Assembly: GCA_025060085.1 (NCBI GenBank)
Contig: JANXCM010000003.1
Span: forward strand, 1 to 24,248
DNA: 24,248 nt
Origin: Patescibacteria group bacterium
Lineage (GTDB): Bacteria; Patescibacteriota; Minisyncoccia; UBA6257; HR35
Direction of reading: 5' to 3'
The position numbers and the translations under genes were made by a program. The notes beneath the pieces are model-generated. The model was not told the origin of the DNA. It saw only the letters and a program-made list of their open reading frames with translations, and searched no databases. How positions within the stretch are numbered: the first letter of the stretch is position 1; every line of letters starts with the position of its first letter. This document shows, piece by piece, positions 15,969 to 23,862 of this stretch.

Positions 15969-16452
15969 TAATCTTTTTTAAAATCATTTCAATAAATTTT
16001 TGATCAATTTCTTTTTGAGAAAATATTTTTTGGGCTAACAAAATTAAAAATTCTTTTGATTTAGCTTCTAATTCTTTTCCTATTTTATCTCTTAAAAATT
16101 TTTCTTCTTCTCCTAACCTATTTAACATTTCTTCTCTTTTTAAATCTAATTCTCTTTTTATCTTATCCAATATTTCTTCTTTTTCTTGCTCTATTTTTTT
16201 TAAAATCTCCAATCTTCTTTTCTCAGTCTCATCTAAAATTTTATCTCTTAAAATTCTGGCTTCCTGAAGAAATTTTTCAGCTTCTTCACTTTTTCTCAAA
16301 CCCTCTTCAATTTTTTTACTTCTCTCTTTAATTATTCTACTAATAGGCTTAGTAAAAAAAAGATAAAGCAGAAAAAAAACTATTCCAAAGTTAACTATCT
16401 GAAAAAAAAGATGGTAATAATTTATTCCTAAAGATGATATCAAATCATTCAT
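15961..16452 (-). CDS. atpF: ATP synthase b subunit
   Basis: A 163-residue peripheral-stalk subunit. One N-terminal membrane helix (about 11-34) ends in LLYLFFTKPISRII, the usual b-subunit turn into the stalk. A long charged coiled coil rich in Glu, Lys, Arg and Ile follows to the C-terminus. Length matches bacterial b (about 160). There is a 64-base gap to atpE and an 8-base overlap with atpH. The gap has no hairpin or Shine-Dalgarno that I can see. Confidence 0.94.
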   Translation of the reverse strand: MNDLISSLGINYYHLFFQIVNFGIVFFLLYLFFTKPISRIIKERSKKIEEGLRKSEEAEKFLQEARILRDKILDETEKRRLEILKKIEQEKEEILDKIKRELDLKREEMLNRLGEEEKFLRDKIGKELEAKSKEFLILLAQKIFSQKEIDQKFIEMILKKIND

Positions 16453-16516
16453 TTAAAGAAAAATTTTTAAATATTAACATCTATTTTTTAAAATTAAAAT
16501 ATAAATTAAAGTATAC

Positions 16517-16747
16517 TTATTTTATAAATTTGATAATTAAAACTACTGCCAGAACATAAATAGCTAAAGCTTCGGTAAAAGCAATAGCCAAAATCATTGC
16601 TGTTTGAATTTTGGGAGCAGCTTCAGGATTTCTCCCAATTGATCTTAATGCTTCTCCACCTATTTTTCCAATAGCTAAAGCTGGACCTAAAACTCCAATG
16701 GCTATTGCTATCCCCGAAATGATAATTCGGAAAGTTTCAATATCCAT
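16517..16747 (-). CDS. atpE: ATP synthase c subunit (proteolipid ring)
   Basis: A 76-residue helical hairpin. Helix 1 is glycine rich (GIAIAIGVLGPALAIGKIGG), the polar loop is SIGRNPEAAPKI, and helix 2 carries the ion-binding carboxylate Glu59 in AIAFTEALAIYVL. The position equivalent to the Na+-ring glutamine of Ilyobacter is Ile, and Glu59 is followed by Ala rather than Ser/Thr, so the ring looks H+-type. Gaps of 28 bases (to atpB) and 64 bases (to atpF) set it apart from the otherwise nearly gapless operon. A TATATT lies 5 bases before its ATG, which could give it its own start of transcription, useful for a subunit needed in many copies. Confidence 0.97.
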   Translation of the reverse strand: MDIETFRIIISGIAIAIGVLGPALAIGKIGGEALRSIGRNPEAAPKIQTAMILAIAFTEALAIYVLAVVLIIKFIK

Positions 16748-16775
16748 TTGTAAATATAAAATTTCTTAATATCCT

Positions 16776-17456
16776 TTAATGTTCTATGGCGACCTTAATG
16801 AATACACTGGTAAGAACAAAGAAAATAAAAGCTTGAATCAAACCAACAAAAATTTCTAAGCCAATAAAAAATGAGGGAATAAAAAAAACAACCAAAGAAC
16901 TAATTACTACTAATAAAACTTTACCAGCAAAAATATTTCCAAATAACCTGAAACTAAAGGAAATAATTTTAGCAAACTCAGAAATTAATTCAAGGATACC
17001 GATAGGCGAAAAGAATCTTTTAAAAAATCTTAAACCAGATTTTAACAAACCTAGAAAATTGGTAAGAAAAACAGAAATGAGAGCTAAAGCTAAAGTCATA
17101 TTTAAATCAGAAAAAACAGATCGAAAAAGATGTAAGTGATAATCGTTTTTTTTAATATAAAAAGCTTCTAACGGTGGAATAAGAATGATCAAATTTGATA
17201 AACCTATATAAATCAAAAAGGTTAAACAAAAAGTAAAAATTAGTTTACTTTTTAAATGGGTAATTTCAAACCAAAATTTATAAATATTTTCGTAAATTAT
17301 TTCTAATAATATTTGTAATTTATTTGGCTTAATTTGATATTTAACAAAAATTAAAAATAAAAAAATTATAAAAATGACTAACCAAGAAGTTAAAAGAGTA
17401 TTAGTGATAGAAATATTACCAATTTTAAAAATTGTTTCTGGGGCTATTTTTATCAT
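16776..17456 (-). CDS. atpB: ATP synthase a subunit
   Basis: A 226-residue membrane stator subunit providing the proton half-channels. Helices are visible throughout. SDLNMTLALAL is the usual segment before the membrane core. The essential arginine is Arg170 in SFSFRLFGNIFAGKVLL, and the C-terminal 'EIFVGLIQAFIFFVLTSVFI' is typical. First atp gene; no atpI or atpZ precedes it. Only 16 bases separate it from the upstream secreted-protein gene, so it probably shares that transcript. Confidence 0.96.
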   Translation of the reverse strand: MIKIAPETIFKIGNISITNTLLTSWLVIFIIFLFLIFVKYQIKPNKLQILLEIIYENIYKFWFEITHLKSKLIFTFCLTFLIYIGLSNLIILIPPLEAFYIKKNDYHLHLFRSVFSDLNMTLALALISVFLTNFLGLLKSGLRFFKRFFSPIGILELISEFAKIISFSFRLFGNIFAGKVLLVVISSLVVFFIPSFFIGLEIFVGLIQAFIFFVLTSVFIKVAIEH

Positions 17457-17472
17457 TCAAAATTAATATTAA

Positions 17473-18639
17473 TTAAAATTCAGAGTATATTTTACTCCTA
17501 TTACCACCCTGAAATAAGATTAAAATTTTATCTGCCACTTGATCGAAATAATTATCAATATATTCAAAATTAGAAAAGTTTTGAGTTATTTGTTGATTAG
17601 TATTAAAAATATTAATTGTTTCTAAAATTATCCTAAATCTATTTTCCAAAATTATTTTAAGATAACCACTAAAAATTTCATCAGCGCCTATTTTTATATC
17701 TTTAATAAAAAAATGGGAAGGATAATTCAAATTGATTATTATTTCTTCATTTAAAAATCTAACTTTCAAATCTCCATCTCTATAAATCAATAAAATATTA
17801 TTGATATCTCCCTCTAAATAATAACATGAAAGATAGTCGGCGATCTTTATATTTCGATTTTCTTCTTCAGATAAAGAGAAATCATTTAAATTTAAAGTTA
17901 TTAATTTAAAATAATTATTTTCATTTTTTCCACAAAAATAAAAAAAATTGCCTATTTTTTCAACGGAAGATAAATGAAAATTATTACTTAAAAAGTTTTC
18001 ATATATCAAATTATCATCTCGATCAAAAATATAAATCTTAAATTTATTATCAATTTCATCAAAAAAACTAATTAAGGTGTAAAAATTATTGCTACTTAAA
18101 TGAGAAAGCTTTAATTTTGAATAAGAAAATAGATTAATTCTTTTCTGAGTATAAGTTAACAAATCAAGAAAATTTAATTTTAATGTATTACCTTCTTTAA
18201 AAATTGAGATTAACTTGTTTTGGTCTTCTAAATAATTTAAATAAATAAATTCATTTCTATAATCTAAATTTAGGTTTATCTCAGTTATAAGCTCTAAATT
18301 GGAATTAAAAAATTTAAAATAATGAGAATTATTTTCTTTAATTAAAAATAAAATTAACAAACTATCGCCATTCTCTAAAAATTTAAAATCCTTTGTTTCT
18401 CCTTCTAAAATTATCCTTTTTGAATTTATGATTTGACCATTATTAAAAGATCTCAAAACAAAATGGTAATAATGCTGACTTAAAACATAAGTTGTATCAT
18501 TAAAATGATATATCCTCAATAATTTTTCTCCGCGATGAATAGGAAAATATATTGATCTCGCTTGAGAAAATTCTACCCTAATAATTAAGAAAAATAAAAA
18601 AATAAATAGAAAAGTAATAAATAGATTATTTTTTTTCAT
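17473..18639 (-). CDS. Secreted beta-propeller-like protein of unknown function
   Basis: A 388-residue protein with a clear N-terminal export signal (two Lys, about 16 hydrophobic residues, possible cleavage after SQA at 27). The rest consists of about seven units of 40-45 residues (roughly 40-78, 82-122, 127-168, 176-216, 220-260, 264-304, 308-350). Each unit has two or three short beta-rich stretches of the kind 'FKIYIFDRDDNLIYENF' or 'YFKLITLNLNDFSL', the periodicity of a seven-bladed propeller. I recognise no family and no catalytic motif. It is transcribed directly ahead of the ATP synthase genes, 16 bases from atpB. The propeller fold is inferred from repeat spacing; the exported location is well supported. 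Confidence 0.75.
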   Translation of the reverse strand: MKKNNLFITFLFIFLFFLIIRVEFSQARSIYFPIHRGEKLLRIYHFNDTTYVLSQHYYHFVLRSFNNGQIINSKRIILEGETKDFKFLENGDSLLILFLIKENNSHYFKFFNSNLELITEINLNLDYRNEFIYLNYLEDQNKLISIFKEGNTLKLNFLDLLTYTQKRINLFSYSKLKLSHLSSNNFYTLISFFDEIDNKFKIYIFDRDDNLIYENFLSNNFHLSSVEKIGNFFYFCGKNENNYFKLITLNLNDFSLSEEENRNIKIADYLSCYYLEGDINNILLIYRDGDLKVRFLNEEIIINLNYPSHFFIKDIKIGADEIFSGYLKIILENRFRIILETINIFNTNQQITQNFSNFEYIDNYFDQVADKILILFQGGNRSKIYSEF

Positions 18640-18760
18640 TTTGAATTATTAAATTATTTAGTTTTAATTTATGTGAATAATCATAAATTTAATTTTAATT
18701 TATTTAATATTTTATTTTGTATTTTTAGCCTTACTCTACTATTATACAAAAATTATTTTT
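18640..18760 (-). promoter_or_regulatory. Candidate promoter of the propeller-atp transcript
   Basis: A 121-bp gap between the diguanylate cyclase gene and the propeller gene. On the minus strand a perfect TATAAT lies at 18741-18746 with a weak -35 match upstream; the leader would be about 95 bases. A second A/T-rich hexamer, TTTAAT, lies 8 bases before the ATG at 18639. No stable hairpin or riboswitch-like structure seen. Confidence 0.35.
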
Positions 18761-19333
18761 TTAAAGAACAACAACTCTGTTTTTACCACCTTTTTTAGCT
18801 CGATACATTGCTTGATCAGCCCTAGCTATTAATTCTTGTAAACTTTTTTCATCTTTATAGCTTACTACCCCTAAACTAGCAGTTATTTTTAATTTACCCC
18901 TAAATGTTTTAATAGTTAATTTCTCAATTCTCTGTCTTAAATCTTCAGCAATTTTTTGGGCTGAATTCAAATCACAACCAATTAAAGCTATAACAAACTC
19001 TTCTCCACCTAAACGTCCAATAATATCTGAATCTCTTAATCTTTCTTTAATAACTTTAGCTACTCTTTCTAAAACTTTATCGCCAATTTTGTGACCATAA
19101 GTATCATTAATCTTTTTAAAATTATCAATATCTAAAAAAATAATAGACAGAGGAATTCGATAGCCAATTCTTCTTTCCAATTCTTTTTTTCGATAAACAA
19201 CAGCTTTAAATATTTTTTCAGAATTTTCAAAAAAACCTCGCCGATTATAAACTTTAGTTAACTCATCATAATAAGCTAAAAATTCTAATTTTTTAATTTG
19301 AGCTAATAGTTTTCTGATGTTATGTTTAGTCAT
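18761..19333 (-). CDS. Diguanylate cyclase, GGDEF domain only
   Basis: A 190-residue protein that should condense two GTP into cyclic di-GMP. A 20-residue N-terminal helix leads into 'YDELTKVYNRRGF', the canonical GGDEF-domain opening. FLDIDNFKKINDTYGHKIGD supplies metal ligands (Asp68), and the signature is RLGGEEF at 107-113. RDSD at 100-103 is the product-inhibition I-site (RxxD), correctly spaced. 'ADQAMYRAKKGGKNRV' closes the domain. The active-site and I-site residues are intact, so it should be active and feedback-controlled. No sensor or membrane domain is attached, so any input must come from a partner. No EAL or HD-GYP phosphodiesterase and no PilZ protein is in the window. Confidence 0.93.
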   Translation of the reverse strand: MTKHNIRKLLAQIKKLEFLAYYDELTKVYNRRGFFENSEKIFKAVVYRKKELERRIGYRIPLSIIFLDIDNFKKINDTYGHKIGDKVLERVAKVIKERLRDSDIIGRLGGEEFVIALIGCDLNSAQKIAEDLRQRIEKLTIKTFRGKLKITASLGVVSYKDEKSLQELIARADQAMYRAKKGGKNRVVVL

Positions 19334-19343
19334 ATTGATTTAG

Positions 19344-19729
19344 ATCAACAAATATTTAAATATTTTATTATTTAAAATTTTAAATCTTAATAAAAATTTC
19401 TCAGCAACTCATATTGTAACTAAAAGAAAAGAAAGTGATGAGAAATTCAATCTTTACGATATTAATTTTAAGTATATAAATAAAATAATAAACCTGAATT
19501 GTAGGAACCATTCGATTATCACCCAAATTACAAATTCTCAAATATTAATAACCAATTTGCTTTCATTTTTTAAAAAGATAACTCACCTTTAAAGTATATT
19601 AACAGAAAAAGTAAAAATACGGTCTGTCTTATTGAAATAAATTATCTTGATTTAAGCTTTAATAGAGAAGGTAAATTATTTATTTCTTCAAAGCAAGGAA
19701 ATTATCTGGTTATTGAAAACTTAGATTAA
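19344..19729 (+). pseudogene. Possible decayed plus-strand gene in the 397-bp gap
   Basis: The gap between the diguanylate cyclase and the surface-protein gene has no intact gene. On the plus strand two open frames abut and overlap slightly: 19344-19592 (no start codon) and, in another frame, 19574-19729. The second ends NREGKLFISSKQGNYLVIEN then Leu-Asp-TAA. It reads like the end of a real beta-rich protein, and its TAA lies one base before the converging stop codon at 19731, the tight packing seen elsewhere in this window. I infer a frameshifted, start-less gene remnant. Chance open frames in AT-rich DNA remain a possible explanation. No tRNA or hairpin found here. Confidence 0.3.
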
Positions 19730-19730
19730 C

Positions 19731-21173
19731 CTATTTAATTATTTTATCAATATCTTGAAGATTTTTCTCGATAACTAAATTGATATAATTAATATGCTTT
19801 CTTAAATGTTGAATTAATTCTCTTTCTTCTTTAATCAACTCTTCTTGGTTTTTTGATTCTAAAATTTCTAATTGTTTTTCTAAATCTTTTTTAAGAGCTA
19901 TAAATGATTTATGAGAAAATTCTTCTATCTTTCTTATTTCCTCCTTTAATTTATGATGCAGTCTTCTATTTTTAAAATAGATCAAAATTAAAATAAAGAT
20001 AAAAAGAATAATTAGAAAAATTAAAAGTAAAAGATATACATTTACTTCAAGAATAATTTTTTTTGTTTCCTTTAATTTCTTTTCAGTTAATATTTCTCTT
20101 TCACCAATTTCAAAATTGACCGTTTGATAATTATAATTACCAGCTCTATCAAATACTTTTACTCCCAATAAATATTTTCCTGGTTTAATATTAAATTTTT
20201 CCAAATTGACTAAATTTTCTCTGGTGGTTGTAATAAATTGATTGTTCAAATATATCTCGAAATAATCTATATCAGATAAATTATCTTCTGCTAATATTGA
20301 ATAAAATGGATATTCATAAATAAATTTTCTTGGCTTTTCTTTCAATTCTAATTTGGGAGGTGTAGTATCTATGTTAATTTTATAAATTTCAACTTCACTT
20401 TTAGAATTTTCATCTTCAAATTGTAATTTAAAATAATACCTTCCATCATTTAAGTTATCTATTTTTTTATAATTGATCGCTGGCTCATAAACTATTGAAG
20501 GTTGTTTATCAAAATATTGAGTTAAAATCATTCTAACTTTTTTAATATTTTTATCTAACTCCCATTCCAATTCAACATTGTTTTTGTTATACCACCTATT
20601 TTGATCTGGATGTGTTTTAGATATAATAACTGGCTTTGGTAAGGTAATTTTAGTTTCATTTATCATAGAAGAAGATAAAGATTGAGTAATATTAACTATT
20701 TTTTTATAAATTTTATACATCCCATTAATATTTTTTTCAAAAACATTCGTACCTTCTCCATCATTAGCTAAGATTTGAACATTATCAAATTTAACGACTG
20801 TTTTATTTATTTCTTTTATTCCTTTAAAATTAATTTCTATTAATCTCCCATTTTTACCCTTAAAACTTTTATTCAAAGACACTCCTTCAAAAACTATTTC
20901 TCCTTTTTTATTATCAAAATTTGGTTTTATTGCCCAAAAATTAATAATTGATCCAGAATCAGAAATATTAACCACATTTAAAAAATTATTATCAAAAGAT
21001 ATTTTTCCACCGACAGCGTTAATTTCTTGATCAGAATCAATATAAACGACTAATTTAAAATTTTTTTTAATTTCAAACTCGCCCTCAGAAGGTGAAAAAT
21101 AAATAGTAGCTCCAAAAGAAGAAAAAGGAATAAAAATTGATAATAAAAATATAAAAAAAGTGATATTTTTCAT
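19731..21173 (-). CDS. Membrane-anchored cohesin-domain/Ig-like surface protein
   Basis: A 480-residue exported protein. Signal peptide 1-21, then a cohesin-type beta-sandwich (about 22-158) with the family pattern 'SPSEGEFEIKKNFKLVVYID', 'AVGGKISFD', 'GEIVFEGVSLN' and 'VQILANDGEGTNV'. Two Ig-like modules follow (about 180-272 and 272-358, the second opening with DTTPPKL). A membrane helix (about 377-400) is followed by a cytoplasmic coiled-coil tail (about 403-476). Cohesin modules of this kind are frequent in Parcubacteria surface proteins. There is no dockerin partner or cellulosome gene in the window, so it is probably structural or adhesive. The cytoplasmic coiled coil could transmit or anchor a signal. 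It overlaps the upstream glycerate kinase gene by 4 bases (ATGA). Confidence 0.85.
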   Translation of the reverse strand: MKNITFFIFLLSIFIPFSSFGATIYFSPSEGEFEIKKNFKLVVYIDSDQEINAVGGKISFDNNFLNVVNISDSGSIINFWAIKPNFDNKKGEIVFEGVSLNKSFKGKNGRLIEINFKGIKEINKTVVKFDNVQILANDGEGTNVFEKNINGMYKIYKKIVNITQSLSSSMINETKITLPKPVIISKTHPDQNRWYNKNNVELEWELDKNIKKVRMILTQYFDKQPSIVYEPAINYKKIDNLNDGRYYFKLQFEDENSKSEVEIYKINIDTTPPKLELKEKPRKFIYEYPFYSILAEDNLSDIDYFEIYLNNQFITTTRENLVNLEKFNIKPGKYLLGVKVFDRAGNYNYQTVNFEIGEREILTEKKLKETKKIILEVNVYLLLLIFLIILFIFILILIYFKNRRLHHKLKEEIRKIEEFSHKSFIALKKDLEKQLEILESKNQEELIKEERELIQHLRKHINYINLVIEKNLQDIDKIIK

Positions 21174-22468
21174 CTATTTTTAAAAATTAAAATTAAATCA
21201 GAAATATTTAAGGATAATCTACCTGTAACAATTCCATCATTAGTTTTTTTAAAAAAATTGTAACTATCATTATTTTTCAAAAATTTTTCAATATCTAAAT
21301 TAAAGTCTTTCGCCTTTTTTAAGGTTAACCAATCACCTATTGCTCCTGCAAAAGGAGTATTATCCCAACCATCAGAATTAATAGAAATAATAGAAAATTT
21401 TTTTTCTAAATTATTTTTTTTCAAGTATTTCAAAAACCATAAAACTAATTCTTGATTTCTTCCTCCCTGCCCCTTACCTTTTACCTTGACTGTTGTTTCT
21501 CCGCCAGCAATTAAAAGATCAAATTTTGAATGTTTAATTTTCTCGAATAAAAATCTAGCTATTTTACTTACTTCACCGCTTAATTTATCCGTAATTATTT
21601 TTGCTTTCAATCTCAAATTTTCTGCTCTGTTTTTGATTTTAGTTAAAGCTATTTGATTGCTTAAGATTAAAATATTGTTAACATCTCTAAAATATTTTTT
21701 TTCTTTAGGTGTCTCAATTAAATCTTCTTTCTTAATATTATTTATTCTAAATTTTCTTATTAATAGCCAAGCGTTATTAATATTAGTTTTATCTCTAACA
21801 GTTGGGCCTGAAGCAATTATCGAAAGGTCATTTCCAGGCACATCAGAAAAAATTAAACTGATGATCTTTGCTGGAAATAAAATTTTAGCTAACCCTCCAC
21901 CTTTTATTAAATCTAAATGTTTTCGGATAGTATTCATTTCATAAATATCAGCACCTGATTTTAACAAAGCTCTATTGATTTCTAAATATCTCTTGATAGA
22001 AATTTTAGACGGGTAAGTTAACATTGCTGATCCTCCGCCGCAAATAACGATAAAAAATAAATCCCTGTTGTTTGTTTTTTGATCGAAATTATTAAAAAGA
22101 AATTTAGAAAATCTAAAATTATTAATTGAAGGAAGGGGATGATCGCCTTTAAAAAATTTAATTCTCTTGTCTAATTTTTTTTTGTATTTAGAAACATCAA
22201 TAATATAAGCTTCCTTAATTTTTTTGATTCTCTTGATCAATTCACAAGAGATAGCTAAACTTCCTTTACCAAAACCAATTAAATAAATATTATTAAAATT
22301 TCTTAAATTATAAGAGTAATTATCAATCCGGATTATATTTTTTTTTATTTTAAATTTTTCTTTTATTAACTTTCGAGGTTGGATACTTTCTAGAGTAGTG
22401 TTAATTAAAGAAAGACAAATTTTTCTTTCAGTAGTTAAAGCAATTTTCTGATAATTCTTTATTATCAT
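21170..22468 (-). CDS. Glycerate 2-kinase (MOFRL family)
   Basis: A 432-residue GckA/TtuD-type kinase that phosphorylates D-glycerate, normally to 2-phosphoglycerate. Family motifs: GFGKGS at 65-70, GDHPLP at 108-113, CGGGSAML at 143-150, NTIRKHLDLIKGGGLA, FSDVPGNDLSIIASGPT, GGETTVKVKGKGQGGRNQE and SDGWDNTPFAGAIGD. The final loop, normally TGPTGTNVND, reads TGRLSLNISD, a departure in a conserved position. Length is usual (420-440). It is the first gene of a two-gene unit with the cohesin protein. It could feed glycerate carbon into lower glycolysis or serine synthesis alongside GlyA. Confidence 0.9.
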   Translation of the reverse strand: MIIKNYQKIALTTERKICLSLINTTLESIQPRKLIKEKFKIKKNIIRIDNYSYNLRNFNNIYLIGFGKGSLAISCELIKRIKKIKEAYIIDVSKYKKKLDKRIKFFKGDHPLPSINNFRFSKFLFNNFDQKTNNRDLFFIVICGGGSAMLTYPSKISIKRYLEINRALLKSGADIYEMNTIRKHLDLIKGGGLAKILFPAKIISLIFSDVPGNDLSIIASGPTVRDKTNINNAWLLIRKFRINNIKKEDLIETPKEKKYFRDVNNILILSNQIALTKIKNRAENLRLKAKIITDKLSGEVSKIARFLFEKIKHSKFDLLIAGGETTVKVKGKGQGGRNQELVLWFLKYLKKNNLEKKFSIISINSDGWDNTPFAGAIGDWLTLKKAKDFNLDIEKFLKNNDSYNFFKKTNDGIVTGRLSLNISDLILIFKNR

Positions 22469-22518
22469 AATAAAATTTTAAGATTCACTCATTTTAAATT
22501 AAAATAATAAGATAAAAG
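22469..22518. promoter_or_regulatory. Divergent promoter gap, glycerate kinase / surface protein
   Basis: A 50-bp gap between divergent ATGs. On the minus strand TAAAAT (22475-22480) lies 6 bases before the glycerate kinase ATG. On the plus strand TAAGAT (22508-22513) lies 5 bases before the ATG at 22519, with other A/T-rich hexamers further back. No Shine-Dalgarno on either side. The same close -10-to-ATG spacing as at the other divergent gaps. Confidence 0.35.
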
Positions 22519-23862
22519 ATGAAAAGAATTAATTTAAATTATCTTATATTTTTTCTAATTTTAGTAATATTTTTTTTAAATATTTTTTCTCGAAGAGAAA
22601 GTAAGGCTGATATTACCTATTTTTATCCCCAAAATTGTTTAGGTAGTTTTATTAATCCCGAAAAGGCAAGCAATAAAAAAGAAGTTGAAGATCTAGAGTT
22701 AATAAATGAGAGTAATGCAGCTGTTTATTTAGGTGGTTTTAAAGAAATTTATTGTGGTAATTTTCAGGGCATAATCGAAAAAGGAGAAATTAAAAGAATA
22801 AATTTAAAATTTAACTTAATTTTAACTGAAGAGAGAAAAGAAACAATAATCAAACAACCTCCTTCCACTTCTAGCGAAAATATAATCGAAAAAATTATTC
22901 CTCCCAAAGAAATAGAAATAATTCCTAAAAATGAATTTATTTCAACCTCTTCTGAAATTCAATCTTTATTTTTATTCAACTTCGTTAGGGCAGAAAATGA
23001 AAAAAATGAAGAAAATCAATCATTTCAAGAGAATCTTGATTATAAAAAAGAAATTATCACATCTTCTCAAGAAAATTTATCTGATTCTAAAATAATTTCA
23101 TCTTCTTCACTAAACTATTTTGATATTTTCTACACCTTAGATAGTCAAAATTGGCATTATTTAGGAAGTTTAACAAACGAAAATTGGCAAAAAGCAAATT
23201 TTGAAATATCAGTTCAAGATTGGTTAGAAATACCTAAAATTCAAATCAAAATTCAATCAAATCCATCGATCGAAAAAATTCCTTATCTTTATTTGGAAAG
23301 CCTTTGGTTAGAAATTGAATACCTGACCATATCAAAAAATAAAAAAGAAGAAAAATATATTTCTCCCTATTGTCAGGAATTAAATGAAAAATTAAGTAAA
23401 TATTATGAAAAAATAAAAAACGTAACTTCCTCAGATTTAAAAATTGATTCTAATTCTTATTTAACCGAATTTCAAAGAAAAGAAAAAGGAAAAATTTTAA
23501 TTGAAAAAGATAACAATATTGATTTAATCTTTTCCAAAAAACTTCAAGAGAAAATAGAAGCTTATCAACTAAAAATTGAAGAAAATTACGAATTTTGGTT
23601 GTATGATAAAGATAAAGAAATATGTCAAAAATTAGAAAATTTAAATCTTCAAAACTTACCCATTGGTTTTTATGAGAACATTTTCTTCTATTTAGATGAA
23701 AATAATGTTTTAAATGGTTATGATCTTATTTCCGCTAAAAAATTTTCTCTCACTTTTGAAAATAATCTTAAAATAAACATAATTCAAAGAAAAGAAATAA
23801 TGATTAAATTGTTCAATAATAGTTTAATTTTTGAAGAGAAAGAAAATGAATTTGAAAATTAA
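22519..23862 (+). CDS. Exported surface protein of unknown function, 447 residues
   Basis: An N-terminal hydrophobic segment (about 9-23) gives export or anchoring. The first module has a cysteine pair, Cys40 in 'PQNCLGSF' and Cys79 in 'YCGNFQG', likely a disulfide outside the cell. After a low-complexity Ser/Thr/Glu/Pro linker (about 110-195) comes a beta-sandwich-like module (about 200-268): 'FYTLDSQNWHYLGSLTNENW', then a strand run ending 'LYLESLWLEIEY'. This resembles jelly-roll modules I associate with Parcubacteria surface proteins, but I cannot name the family. The C-terminal half (from about 270) is charged, with two further Cys. It overlaps the next gene by 17 bases, so the two form a unit. 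Confidence 0.75.
   Translation: MKRINLNYLIFFLILVIFFLNIFSRRESKADITYFYPQNCLGSFINPEKASNKKEVEDLELINESNAAVYLGGFKEIYCGNFQGIIEKGEIKRINLKFNLILTEERKETIIKQPPSTSSENIIEKIIPPKEIEIIPKNEFISTSSEIQSLFLFNFVRAENEKNEENQSFQENLDYKKEIITSSQENLSDSKIISSSSLNYFDIFYTLDSQNWHYLGSLTNENWQKANFEISVQDWLEIPKIQIKIQSNPSIEKIPYLYLESLWLEIEYLTISKNKKEEKYISPYCQELNEKLSKYYEKIKNVTSSDLKIDSNSYLTEFQRKEKGKILIEKDNNIDLIFSKKLQEKIEAYQLKIEENYEFWLYDKDKEICQKLENLNLQNLPIGFYENIFFYLDENNVLNGYDLISAKKFSLTFENNLKINIIQRKEIMIKLFNNSLIFEEKENEFEN

Noticed and set aside
16517..16747. Na+-dependent ATP synthase
   Set aside because: The c subunit lacks the Gln in helix 1 and the Ser/Thr after Glu59 that form the Na+ site.
19334..19730. tRNA or other structured RNA in the largest gap
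   Set aside because: No cloverleaf, no GTTCRA-like T loop and no G+C-rich stem could be found.
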